DNA of 33,631 nt. Source: Neobacillus cucumis. Its GTDB lineage: Bacteria; Bacillota; Bacilli; Bacillales; Cytobacillaceae. Each line of letters begins with the position of its first letter. Position 1 is the stretch's first letter. The DNA lies in assembly GCF_002860255.1 (NCBI RefSeq), contig NZ_PGVE01000079.1, forward strand, positions 1 through 33,631, read 5' to 3'. The position numbers were made by a program, and so were the translations under genes. Positions 23,498 to 31,961 of the stretch are shown piece after piece. Below the pieces are notes generated by a model. That model saw only the letters and a program-made list of their open reading frames with translations. It was not told where the DNA came from and ran no database searches.

Positions 23498-24643
23498 CTA
23501 CAACCCTATATTTTTAGCAATGATCGTTTTCATGATTTCGTTAGTTCCAGCATAAATACTTGATACTTGGATATCGCGGAATCGCCTCGCAATCTGGTAT
23601 TCTTCCATATAACCATAGCCGCCGTGGAGCTGCATAGATTCGGAAGCGACACGCTTAGCTATGTCTGTCAGTTTCCATTTGGCCATCGACACCTTCGTTA
23701 CTACGTTTTTCCCTTCAATATGTTCTGCGATTAACTGGTCTAAAAAGGCTCTGCCCATCTCAATATCTGTTGCCATTTCGACAATTTTAAACTGGGTATT
23801 TTGAAACTGGCTTATCGGCCTTGCAAAAGCTTCCCTGCTTTTCACATAATCTATCGTCATCTTGAGCATCACTTCCGCTGCTGTTTGTGCCCCAATGGCG
23901 ACAAGGAGACGTTCTTGTTGAAGTTTTTCCATTAAATATAAAAAGCCTTTGCCTTCCTCCCCGAGCAAGTTATCCTTTGGCACACGGCAGTCCTCAAAAA
24001 TTAATTCTGCAGTGTCTTGGGAATGCAGTCCTACTTTATTCAGCTTTCTTCCTCGAGAGAAACCCGCAGTGTCCCGTTCAATTACTAGAAGGCTCACACC
24101 TTTATGCTTTGGAACTGCTTGTGGATCCGTTTTAACGGCTACAATGATAAGGTCAGATTGAATCCCATTTGTGATGAATGTTTTTTGGCCGTTGACAATA
24201 TAATGGCCGCCGTCCAGTTTTGCTGTGGTTTTAATGTTCGCTAGATCTGAACCTGTGCCCGGCTCAGTCATGGCGATCGCTGTGATGATATCACCAGTCA
24301 CACACTTCGGCAGCCAGCGCTGTTTTTGTTCCTCCGTTCCGTAAGAGGTTATATAGGGCACGACAATATCATTATGAAGCCCGATCCCTACTAATCCAGA
24401 TCCAACTCGTTCAAGCTCTTCATTGATAATGACGGCAAATCCCCAGTCGACCTCACTACCACCATATTTTTCGTCAATATCTGGACAAAGAAAACCCTGT
24501 TCGCCCATCCTTTTCCAAAAGGAACGAGGGATCATACGAGTTTCTTCCCACTGTTCATAGAAGGGATATGCTTCTTTTTCTAAAAACTTTCTTAGTGACT
24601 GACGAAAAATTTCGTGATCTTCATTTAAATATGGATGTTTCAT
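23498..24643 (-). CDS. Acyl-CoA dehydrogenase
   Basis: The product has 381 residues, the standard ACAD length. FAD and substrate motifs include ITAIAMTEPGTGSDLANIKTTA near 118-139, FITNGIQSD, and the C-terminal QLHGGYGYMEEYQIARRFRD. SSIYAGTNEIM near 362-372 has Ala where medium-chain enzymes have their catalytic Glu (YEGT). The base may therefore lie elsewhere, as in isovaleryl-type enzymes. It would oxidise acyl-CoA to enoyl-CoA, passing electrons to ETF. AGAGAGG lies 8 nt before the ATG. A cre site sits 25 bp upstream of the start. Confidence 0.9.
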   Translation of the reverse strand: MKHPYLNEDHEIFRQSLRKFLEKEAYPFYEQWEETRMIPRSFWKRMGEQGFLCPDIDEKYGGSEVDWGFAVIINEELERVGSGLVGIGLHNDIVVPYITSYGTEEQKQRWLPKCVTGDIITAIAMTEPGTGSDLANIKTTAKLDGGHYIVNGQKTFITNGIQSDLIIVAVKTDPQAVPKHKGVSLLVIERDTAGFSRGRKLNKVGLHSQDTAELIFEDCRVPKDNLLGEEGKGFLYLMEKLQQERLLVAIGAQTAAEVMLKMTIDYVKSREAFARPISQFQNTQFKIVEMATDIEMGRAFLDQLIAEHIEGKNVVTKVSMAKWKLTDIAKRVASESMQLHGGYGYMEEYQIARRFRDIQVSSIYAGTNEIMKTIIAKNIGL

Positions 24644-24667
24644 TCTATTAACCTCTCTTTCAGAGAT

Positions 24668-24681
24668 TGTAAACGCTTACT
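24668..24681. promoter_or_regulatory. cre site upstream of the acyl-CoA dehydrogenase gene
   Basis: TGTAAACGCTTACT is a near-ideal CcpA operator; the reverse strand reads AGTAAGCGTTTACA. It lies between the SDR and dehydrogenase genes, downstream of a possible -10 (TACAAT, minus strand, about 24736-24741). CcpA would repress the dehydrogenase, thiolase, ligase and CoA-transferase genes when sugar is present. Confidence 0.65.
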
Positions 24682-24845
24682 AAATTAATTAATACTTGAA
24701 AAGGGACATTTCTTGTGGGATTTCCATACTTCCATTGTAACAAAAAAAGGTATGATTATTTTGAATATTTTTACATTTTATCGCGTAGCTTTTTATCGTA
24801 TGGTTTGTAGGTATGGTGATAGATAAATTTGCCCTTTTCTTTTTT

Positions 24846-25613
24846 TTATTTAGGCTGCATCCTAATAGCTCCATCAAGCCTTATCGTTTCACCGTTTAGC
24901 ATCGGATTTTCGAGGATACTTTGAACAAGCTGTGCGTATTCACTCGGATAACCTAGTCTCGGAGGAAACGGCACCATTTTCCCAAGTGAAGTTCTCGCTT
25001 CTTCCGGCAGTGTATCAAACATCGGTGTGTGGAATAGTCCCGGTGCAATGGTCATTACACGAATGCCATATCGAGCTAACTCCCTTGCAATTGGCAAAGT
25101 CATGCCGACAATTCCTCCTTTTGAAGCGCTATAGGCGGCTTGGCCGATTTGCCCGTCAAACGCAGCTACAGAAGCTGTGTTGATTATGACACCGCGCTCA
25201 TTTAGTTCATTTACCTCATTATTTGCCATTTTCTCAGCTGCCAAGCGAATTACATTAAAGGTGCCGATTAAATTCACCTGGATTACTTTAGAAAATAGGG
25301 AAAGATTATGTACCCCTTTTTTTCCAAGCACTTTGTCAGCAATCCCAATTCCAGCACAGTTAACCACCGTGTTGATTTCACCCAGAAAATCTGCTGCTTG
25401 ATTGACTGCCTCTAGTATCTCTTCCTCCTTGGTCACGTCGGCTTTTAAAAATAAAGCCGCTTCTCCTAATTCGTTTTGAAGGCTGCCCCCTTTTTCATCT
25501 GACTGATCGAGGATAACAGCTTTTCCACCCAATCCAATGATTTGGCGTACAGTAGCCTCGCCTAGCCCAGAGGCTCCTCCTGTTACAATAGCTTTTGATG
25601 ATTGAATTTTCAT
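24846..25613 (-). CDS. Short-chain dehydrogenase, 3-hydroxyacyl-CoA dehydrogenase type
   Basis: The product has 255 residues from ATG 25613, where GGAGG lies 9 nt upstream; this is the usual length for the family. The Rossmann motif GGASGLGEATVRQI lies at about 12-25, NCAGIGIADKV near 90, and the catalytic Ser in NTASVAAFDGQIGQ. The YSASKGG motif holds the catalytic Tyr and Lys. It resembles type-2 3-hydroxyacyl-CoA dehydrogenases (HSD17B10-like), which oxidise straight or 2-methyl-branched 3-hydroxyacyl-CoA with NAD. It is first in the row of five same-strand acyl-CoA genes, 202 bp before the dehydrogenase gene. That gap contains the cre site, so a second promoter there is likely. Confidence 0.85.
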   Translation of the reverse strand: MKIQSSKAIVTGGASGLGEATVRQIIGLGGKAVILDQSDEKGGSLQNELGEAALFLKADVTKEEEILEAVNQAADFLGEINTVVNCAGIGIADKVLGKKGVHNLSLFSKVIQVNLIGTFNVIRLAAEKMANNEVNELNERGVIINTASVAAFDGQIGQAAYSASKGGIVGMTLPIARELARYGIRVMTIAPGLFHTPMFDTLPEEARTSLGKMVPFPPRLGYPSEYAQLVQSILENPMLNGETIRLDGAIRMQPK

Positions 25614-25825
25614 AAACAATAACCTCCTTACATAAACTTCATATTCATAAGTTAAAAGTATTATGTCTTGTGTCCTAAAATTCTCTCCATTTATATTAAA
25701 CAGAATCACCTCCATTCCGTATTTAATTTAAAAACTATGATTATAGACAACAAACAAAGAAAAGATTAATTTTTCAGTTTATATACGATATGATTATTCT
25801 ATATCAACTATAGGGTGGGAGTTAG

Positions 25826-26788
25826 ATGAGCAAACGGAAAATAGTCATTACACAAAACTTAAAACCGGAGTACATAGAAGAAATTAAAAACAGCGCCCCT
25901 GAATGGGATGTCATTGTTAGCAAGGAGCCAGCTGTCTGGCAGGAGCATGCCAAAGATGCTGAAATTATTGCTGGCTGGAAAGCTAGTTTAGAAGATGATT
26001 GTCTTGGGGAGGGGTCTAAACTAAAATGGCTGCAAACCTGGAGTGCCGGAGTTGATTCATTGCCCTTAGATAAATTTAATACAAAAAACACCATTTTAAC
26101 AAGTGCAAATGGTGTACATGCCTATCCAATCTCAGAAACTATTTTTGCCTTAATGCTAGGACTTACAAGAAAAATCCATACCTATGTAAAAAATCAACAA
26201 ACGAAGACGTGGCACCATGGTCACATTAGCCTCGAAATGCATGAAAAAACCGTTGGAATCATTGGCGTCGGTGAAATCGGTAAAGAAACAGCTAAGATTG
26301 CCAAAGCATTTGGCATGACCGTGATGGGGGTTAGACACTCGGGAAAACCTGCTGAATTTATCGATGAAATGTATACTCCTGACCAATTAAATCAGCTGCT
26401 CCCAAAATGTGATTATGTAGTGGTGACATTGCCACTTACAAAAGAAACGCACCGGCTGTTTGGAGCTGATCAGTTTAAACAAATGAAGCCTTCTTCCTTT
26501 TTTATTAATATCGGCCGTGGAGAAATTGTGGTGGAAGAAGAACTGTTAGCGGCATTACAAGATGGCATAATTGCCGGTGCCGGCCTGGATGTATTTGAAA
26601 CCGAGCCATTAAGTACAGACAGTCCATTATGGGAAATGGACAACGTCATTATCACTCCGCACACCTCAGGGGCAACCGAGTACTATAATAAACGGGTCAT
26701 TGAAAACATCTTCATTCCTAATTTAAAAGCGTATTTAGCAGGAAAAACGCCAGACATTAATCTAGTTAATTATCAAAAAGGATATTAA
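25826..26788 (+). CDS. D-isomer-specific 2-hydroxyacid dehydrogenase
   Basis: The product has 320 residues. The NAD-binding motif GVGEIGKETAKIAKAFG starts near 146. The catalytic triad is Arg in NIGRGEIV (about 228), Glu in DVFETEPL (about 258) and His in ITPHTSGA (about 278). The family reduces 2-keto acids such as glyoxylate, hydroxypyruvate or branched 2-oxoacids. The divergent N-terminal domain (KWLQTWSAGVDSL) fits the PGDH-like, GhrA-type group rather than SerA, and no ACT domain is present. The substrate cannot be assigned. GGGTGGGAG precedes the ATG. It is divergent from the SDR gene and ends at a strong shared terminator. Confidence 0.85.
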   Translation: MSKRKIVITQNLKPEYIEEIKNSAPEWDVIVSKEPAVWQEHAKDAEIIAGWKASLEDDCLGEGSKLKWLQTWSAGVDSLPLDKFNTKNTILTSANGVHAYPISETIFALMLGLTRKIHTYVKNQQTKTWHHGHISLEMHEKTVGIIGVGEIGKETAKIAKAFGMTVMGVRHSGKPAEFIDEMYTPDQLNQLLPKCDYVVVTLPLTKETHRLFGADQFKQMKPSSFFINIGRGEIVVEEELLAALQDGIIAGAGLDVFETEPLSTDSPLWEMDNVIITPHTSGATEYYNKRVIENIFIPNLKAYLAGKTPDINLVNYQKGY

Positions 26789-26802
26789 TTAAGTAAAATA
26801 CT

Positions 26803-26839
26803 AAAAAACATTCCGGGGTTTAAGACCGGAATGTTTTTT
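26803..26839. terminator. Bidirectional terminator between dehydrogenase and dynamin-like gene
   Basis: AAAAAACATTCCGG and CCGGAATGTTTTTT form a 14-bp stem around a 9-nt loop. Confidence 0.9.
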
Positions 26840-26852
26840 AGATTAACAAATA

Positions 26853-29606
26853 TTAATATACAGTTTGTATTCCTTTACCCGCCACAGTCATCCATTCGAA
26901 CTGTCGCAGTCTGACACCAAATAGTGTCAACGGGTCACGGAACATCTCCGGATTGGTATTCATCTTATTAAGTAGGTCTTGGTTTGATTCAATTCCTAAT
27001 TTAGCCTCTCCAACGGCTGCCGTTAGAACGTTTAATGGATTCTTGAAGAATAGGGTTACATCGCGCTCTAGAGATTTTTCAAACAACTCAAATGGCTGGA
27101 AAAATTGCTTACATACTTCGGCAACCGTTTCAGCATAATCCTCATTCTCTACAAAAGCTTTGTACTTGTTATAAAGCATTGTTTTATTTTGCGATATGGC
27201 TCCAAACAGTTTCCCTGCGCTCTTTAATATAAATTGCGACGGTGTCCGGCGGAGAAGGATATTGACGGTTTCAAGCTGAAATCTGCTAGTCATACGGTCG
27301 GTGTCACGAAGCCAATCTTCAAGCACCTTGAAGTCACAAACAAGCGCGAGATGCTCTTCCCCGTACATTTGATTAAAACCTTCCCCCATCTCGGTTAAAA
27401 ACTCTTGTGCCTGGTCAAACTCCTCTTTGCTAGAGGCTATCCACTCCTGTAGAGAACGATAGAACTTAGGCATAACTGTTTGTTCTAAATAATTTTGTAA
27501 TTTGCCATTCATTTCATCGTTCAGTTCCATATGAATAGTACTAAAGTTGCTCTCTTCCTTGATTAGTGCAGAGCATTCTTTTAACATAGCTGGAACTTCC
27601 TGAGCAATCTCTTTTTGAATAGCTTCCCTAATCGCCCGGTAGGATTTTGTAATTGCTCTTGTTTTTTGAACTTCCGTATCCTTTAGCTGGTTTACAGCTC
27701 CATTTAACTTCGTGTACATTTCTTCATTCCAGCGGATGGATTCAACCAATTGATCTTCCACATCAATCCGCTTTTGCAGAAGACTTGCAATAGTGGTACG
27801 GATGAAATACAACAGTTTCGCAAGACGTTTATCCTCAAGGTTTCGATTAATCTTTATTGAATGAATAAACTCTTTTATGTCCTTCAACTGCTGAGCGCGA
27901 TCGTATTGTGATGAAAAGGCGAAAACAGTGGAATCCGGATAAATTGAATGGATACTGGACTTGGTCTCTTCATATATTCTAACAGCTTCCTGCTCTCCGG
28001 CAATGGCATCCATTTTACTTAACAGAAAATGTACCGGAATATCAGGAGCTAATTCTTGAATTTGCGCTAATACTCCTCGCTCTTTATCTGTAAATGGAGA
28101 GTTCCCATCAAGTACATAAAGAACAGCGTCGGCTACCTGCAAGTTCTTCAACACTTCATAGCGGTCGTTATGGCTCCCTTTTAATCCAGGAGTATCAATA
28201 AAGGCTACTTTATTTTCCTGCAAAAATCCGTTTGGCAGCCTAAATTCTATAATGGATTCCAACGCATGGCGACGTCGGTCCATCCGCTCCTGAAACTCAG
28301 GAAATCCATTTAATATTGATACCTCTTGATCCGTAATTTCCGATATTTCTTCTTCTTCTCCCGCTGAAAACATAACCATTGAGGAAGTTGGGCTATCCTG
28401 AAGGTCTTCACCAAGAACTGTATTTACAAAAGTTGATTTACCACTTCCAGTTAATCCAGTAATTAATAGATGTTGTCTATCAAAATCCACTAATTGATCG
28501 ACTAGCCATTTAAAACGATTATTCTCACCCATATCATGTGCCTGTGCCCAATCAATAATCGTATCAAATAGTGATAAGCTTTCTTCAAGTTCATCAATGT
28601 CTGTCTCCGTAATACTAATTAGCTTTTCCGCCTCCGAAACAATGATTTGACTCATACTTGTTGGAAACAGCTCGTTCCAGGACAGCACGGCAGCAGAAGC
28701 TAACACCACATTTCGCTCATCTGCTAATCGAAGCCAATTAGTTAACAAGTCTGGGATAAATTCTTGAAGCATTTTAATAAAATATCTGCCTTCAATTAAA
28801 TTAAAATAAGCATTTTTATGAAGTCTTGATAGCTCGTGCCAATTATCTTCTCTCTCAAGTTCTAGTTGTAATAACAGGTGATTAATTTCACGTATCCAAG
28901 TAAAATATGACTCTTTGTGTTCATAACTTTTCCACAATGATGATACAAGCTGCTCAAACTTTTTCTGTTCTAAATTAAATAATAAGATTAAAGCTTCTGT
29001 AAAATAACTAGGTGCATGGTTTTTGGTCACACCATTGTCTACATACTTGGTTAGAACCTCAAACCATTTTAAATCCTCCGAGCGCTTTGCCTCAGAAACG
29101 GCTAACTCCACTGCATGATTCCAATCTTGCTGCTCTTCAAAAAATGTTCGGGCGATTTCAGTAACATTAGGATATTCCGGGTTTGCCGCAATCGTTCTTT
29201 TAATTGTGGCAATTGCTGCGTCCGTCTTGCCGCGCTCAATATATAGAGAAAATAACTGTAAAGCTACTTCTGTATTTAATGTAGCATCATCGGTTGAGAT
29301 TGCGGTGTAAATATCCTCTGCCGTCGATAGTAAACCGAGTTCATAATAGGCATCAGCTGTATTTTTCTTCGCCCATGGCACCAGTTCATCGGTTATGTTT
29401 TCCCATTTGAAGATGGCTGTTTCAAAATCTTTATGGTGAAAATACACTTCCCCTTGGGCAAAGCGTATTGCTGATAGGTTGGGGAGATCCTTGCTTGCCT
29501 CTTCCTGAAACGCTTCGCCAAGAACGCGAATCGGATGCATATTTTCATGCTCATTGATGAACATTTTATAATACGTCTTTTGTTTTAACTGTTCTTCTAG
29601 TGTCAT
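26853..29606 (-). CDS. TPR plus dynamin-like GTPase, 917 aa
   Basis: Starting at ATG 29606 (GGAGG 7 nt upstream) the protein has 917 residues. The first 220 or so are helical TPR-like repeats (e.g. SAIRFAQGEVYFHHKDFETAIFKWENI). The GTPase domain has a P-loop GLTGSGKSTFVN near 382-393, G3 DTPGLKG near 470 and G4 LSKMDA near 530. A long helical, partly coiled-coil stalk follows (about 575-800). This is the domain order of bacterial dynamin-like proteins, but it is distinct from the double dynamin DynA of Bacillus. No clear membrane segment is visible. Bacterial dynamins remodel membranes, and some act in phage tolerance or stress; which applies here cannot be told. The divergent neighbour is unknown. 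Confidence 0.8.
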   Translation of the reverse strand: MTLEEQLKQKTYYKMFINEHENMHPIRVLGEAFQEEASKDLPNLSAIRFAQGEVYFHHKDFETAIFKWENITDELVPWAKKNTADAYYELGLLSTAEDIYTAISTDDATLNTEVALQLFSLYIERGKTDAAIATIKRTIAANPEYPNVTEIARTFFEEQQDWNHAVELAVSEAKRSEDLKWFEVLTKYVDNGVTKNHAPSYFTEALILLFNLEQKKFEQLVSSLWKSYEHKESYFTWIREINHLLLQLELEREDNWHELSRLHKNAYFNLIEGRYFIKMLQEFIPDLLTNWLRLADERNVVLASAAVLSWNELFPTSMSQIIVSEAEKLISITETDIDELEESLSLFDTIIDWAQAHDMGENNRFKWLVDQLVDFDRQHLLITGLTGSGKSTFVNTVLGEDLQDSPTSSMVMFSAGEEEEISEITDQEVSILNGFPEFQERMDRRRHALESIIEFRLPNGFLQENKVAFIDTPGLKGSHNDRYEVLKNLQVADAVLYVLDGNSPFTDKERGVLAQIQELAPDIPVHFLLSKMDAIAGEQEAVRIYEETKSSIHSIYPDSTVFAFSSQYDRAQQLKDIKEFIHSIKINRNLEDKRLAKLLYFIRTTIASLLQKRIDVEDQLVESIRWNEEMYTKLNGAVNQLKDTEVQKTRAITKSYRAIREAIQKEIAQEVPAMLKECSALIKEESNFSTIHMELNDEMNGKLQNYLEQTVMPKFYRSLQEWIASSKEEFDQAQEFLTEMGEGFNQMYGEEHLALVCDFKVLEDWLRDTDRMTSRFQLETVNILLRRTPSQFILKSAGKLFGAISQNKTMLYNKYKAFVENEDYAETVAEVCKQFFQPFELFEKSLERDVTLFFKNPLNVLTAAVGEAKLGIESNQDLLNKMNTNPEMFRDPLTLFGVRLRQFEWMTVAGKGIQTVY

Positions 29607-29641
29607 TTCCTTCCCTCCAATTGCAAGCACTCTATGTCATT

Positions 29642-29695
29642 CATATGGAAAAGAGTCGTAATTATTCCATATACTATTCGACGTATGTATGGAAT
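29642..29695. repeat. TATGGAA motif in three copies between divergent genes
   Basis: TATGGAA occurs at 29644-29650 and 29688-29694, with an inverted copy (TTCCATA) at 29665-29671. The last two form an inverted repeat, ATTCCATA and TATGGAAT, 16 bp apart. The position upstream of both the dynamin-like and the 169-aa genes suggests an operator, but the regulator is unknown. Confidence 0.35.
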
Positions 29696-29849
29696 ATAAG
29701 TCCCAATTATATCGATTCTAACAGAGGAATTTTTTAAAATGATGTCAGTTGTGTTTCATTTTGAAGACAAACGTTAAAAAATTTACATCTTCCTTCTAAT
29801 ACGAAGGGCAACGTATAATGGAGTCAAATAACAAAAGGGGATAATAGAT

Positions 29850-30359
29850 TTGGAACAGAAGCAGGCTATTTTTTTAACAGAACAAATAGAACATTCGAAT
29901 CCAAGAGGATATGAGATTCAGAAGCTCCAAACTGTGGACGGAATGCTGCCAAAATTCCACCAATGGACAAATGGAAAGAAAACATTGGCTGCATATGAGG
30001 TAGTCCGCCCGGACAGTGATACTGGCTATTATTTTTTATTCATTGACTGGCATCGGAATGATAACTATTATTTAGTCATTTATGCGCAAAATAAATCCAC
30101 AACATGTGCAGAGATTCGGAAAATAGAAGAACTTGAAGAAGGAGCACATTTTGTCTGGGCCTATAAACCGTTTAAACGAGATGGAAAAAACGATCAAAGA
30201 AAGGCCTATTTTAAGCAAATGTTTGGGTCTACTACTGTACATATAAAACTTCCTTCTTCACCATCAGATGTGGAAGAATTCCTCACACAGCTGTTTAAGT
30301 TGTGCCAAAACCGAGTAAAAGCAGATAAGATTACGGAAGTGTTTAATTTTGAGGCCTGA
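29850..30359 (+). CDS. Hypothetical soluble protein, 169 aa
   Basis: I do not recognise the family. The start is TTG, with AGGGG 9 nt upstream and a TATAAT at 29814-29819 likely serving as -10. The protein is soluble, rich in aromatic residues and beta-prone in the middle (YYFLFIDWHRNDNYYLVIYAQ), with a single Cys in each of TTCAEI and KLCQN and no signal peptide. The C-terminal 35 residues look helical. It is divergent from the dynamin-like GTPase gene with a 243-bp shared region containing repeated TATGGAA motifs, so co-regulation is possible. A hairpin CCCAC/GTGGG follows at about 30404-30419, with a poor T run. Confidence 0.7.
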   Translation: MEQKQAIFLTEQIEHSNPRGYEIQKLQTVDGMLPKFHQWTNGKKTLAAYEVVRPDSDTGYYFLFIDWHRNDNYYLVIYAQNKSTTCAEIRKIEELEEGAHFVWAYKPFKRDGKNDQRKAYFKQMFGSTTVHIKLPSSPSDVEEFLTQLFKLCQNRVKADKITEVFNFEA

Positions 30360-30460
30360 AAATCTGTTTTATTAAAAAAATTAAATATGTTAACAATTCC
30401 ACCGTCCCACCGAAAAGTGGGTCTTCTCAAGCATCCTAGATATATACCCAAATTAAAATA

Positions 30461-30479
30461 GGGCCTTTAAAAGGGCCCC
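30461..30479 (-). terminator. Terminator of the amino acid ABC importer genes
   Basis: On the minus strand GGGCC and GGCCC pair around a short AT loop and are followed by TATTTTAATTT. Confidence 0.65.
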
Positions 30480-30486
30480 ATCTAAA

Positions 30487-31209
30487 CTATAATACCTTAC
30501 TCAAAAACGCCTTTGTCCGTTCCTCTTGAGGGTTATCAAACAACTCACTTGGAGCCTTTTCTTCCACAACCAGGCCGCCGTCCATAAAAATCACCCGGTC
30601 ACCTACTTCTTTAGCAAAGCCCATCTCATGGGTAACGACTACCATCGTCATCCCTTCTTTGGCAAGCTCCTTCATTACTTCTAAAACCTCTCCCACCATT
30701 TCTGGATCAAGCGCTGAGGTTGGTTCATCAAATAACATGATTTTCGGTTCCATCGCGAGCGCCCTGGCAATCGCCACCCGCTGCTTCTGTCCGCCTGATA
30801 AAGAATCTGGGTATGCTTCCGCTTTATCCTCAAGACCTACTTTTCTTAAGAGCTCCAGCCCTTTTGCTCTTGCCTTTTCAGCGGAAATTTTCCTTACCTT
30901 CATCGGCGCAAGCATGATATTTTCAATGACCTTTTTATGAGGGAAAAGGTTAAATTGTTGGAACACCATGCCCACTTCTGTCCTAATTTTGTTAATATCC
31001 GTTTTTTTATCGGTAATATCAACCCCTTCAATCAGAATCCGTCCGCCTGTAATGGTTTCAAGCATATTGATGCATCGAAGGAATGTTGACTTACCAGATC
31101 CGGAAGGACCAATAACCACTACCACCTCTTGTGGTTTAACCGTTACATTAATGTCCTTTAGGACTTCATTTGTTCCAAATGATTTTTTTAAATTCTTTAC
31201 CTCGATCAT
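30487..31209 (-). CDS. Polar amino acid ABC transporter ATP-binding protein (GlnQ/ArtR type)
   Basis: The product has 240 residues, the standard GlnQ/HisP size. It has Walker A GPSGSGKST (34-42), Q-loop VFQQFNLFPHK, signature LSGGQKQR, Walker B IMLFDEPTSALDPEM and switch VVTHEMGFA. It powers uptake through the membrane protein encoded just upstream. Its ATG overlaps the permease stop codon (ATGA), and GGAGG lies 11 nt before it within the permease gene, showing tight translational coupling. The dimer-forming family subclass handles arginine, lysine, histidine or glutamine. Confidence 0.93.
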   Translation of the reverse strand: MIEVKNLKKSFGTNEVLKDINVTVKPQEVVVVIGPSGSGKSTFLRCINMLETITGGRILIEGVDITDKKTDINKIRTEVGMVFQQFNLFPHKKVIENIMLAPMKVRKISAEKARAKGLELLRKVGLEDKAEAYPDSLSGGQKQRVAIARALAMEPKIMLFDEPTSALDPEMVGEVLEVMKELAKEGMTMVVVTHEMGFAKEVGDRVIFMDGGLVVEEKAPSELFDNPQEERTKAFLSKVL

Positions 31210-31862
31210 TCTGTTGCAAACCTCCTTTCAAGTTTACCTAACAGGAAGTTTAAAGTTAAAGTTAATACAAGATAAATGGCTGCTGCTGATAGATACGGCT
31301 CCCATGGGCGCATATATTCACCCTGCATAGCACGCCCCCAGTACATTAACTCCGGGGCCGCAACTAACGCAGCTAGAGAAGAATCTTTAATGAGTACGAT
31401 AAATTCATTGCCTAGCGGTGGAATCATTCGTTTAAAGGCTTGAGGCAAAATAACATACCGCATAGCTTGTACATGTGTCATCCCAAGTGAACGAGCGGCC
31501 TCCATTTGCCCCTTATCAATGGATTGAATCCCAGCACGAAAGATTTCCGCCACATAAGCGGCTGAGTTTAAAGAAAGAGCTACGATTGCAGCTACGATTG
31601 CATTTGTTGTTGTAAGAAAAGCTGGTACAACGGCAAAATGTATTAAAAGGATTTGCACCATTAATGGTGTACCGCGAAAAAAGTTTATATACCATCTAAA
31701 CGGCATGGAATAGAGTGTTTTTTTCATCATTTTTCCTAATCCGATAAATAAACCTAGAATGGTACCTATTACTATACTAACAATTGAAAGACCAATCGTT
31801 AGTAGTGTTCCCTTTAGTAGTAAGGGAGCATATTCTACAATTATATCCCACCTAAAATCCAT
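31206..31862 (-). CDS. Polar amino acid ABC transporter permease (HEQR type)
   Basis: The product has 218 residues with about five membrane segments. NFFRGTPLMVQILLIHFA near 59-76 and the EAA loop EAARSLGMTHVQAMRYVILPQAFKRMIPPLGNEFIVLIKDSSL are signatures of the His/Glu/Gln/Arg-type permease family. It probably works as a homodimer with the ATPase and the lipoprotein receptor. GGGGGG precedes the ATG. It is 99 bp downstream of the receptor gene, across a strong hairpin. Confidence 0.92.
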   Translation of the reverse strand: MDFRWDIIVEYAPLLLKGTLLTIGLSIVSIVIGTILGLFIGLGKMMKKTLYSMPFRWYINFFRGTPLMVQILLIHFAVVPAFLTTTNAIVAAIVALSLNSAAYVAEIFRAGIQSIDKGQMEAARSLGMTHVQAMRYVILPQAFKRMIPPLGNEFIVLIKDSSLAALVAAPELMYWGRAMQGEYMRPWEPYLSAAAIYLVLTLTLNFLLGKLERRFATE

Positions 31863-31911
31863 TACGATCCCCCCGCCTATTATGTGTGATTCCTATTAGC
31901 TTAGTAACCAA

Positions 31912-31951
31912 AAATTGCGTAACTGCCTATTAGATAGAAGTTACGCAATTT
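31912..31951 (-). terminator. Attenuating hairpin between receptor and permease genes
   Basis: AAATTGCGTAACT and AGTTACGCAATTT form a perfect 13-bp stem around a 14-nt loop. It lies just after the receptor stop. It probably ends or stabilises most transcripts so that the binding protein is made in excess over the membrane parts. Confidence 0.7.
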
Positions 31952-31961
31952 CACTAGAGTA

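Noticed and set aside
24689..24877. 62-codon minus-strand ORF between SDR and acyl-CoA dehydrogenase
   Set aside because: It overlaps the SDR end, has no ribosome site and is of low-complexity composition; the region is better explained by promoter and cre.
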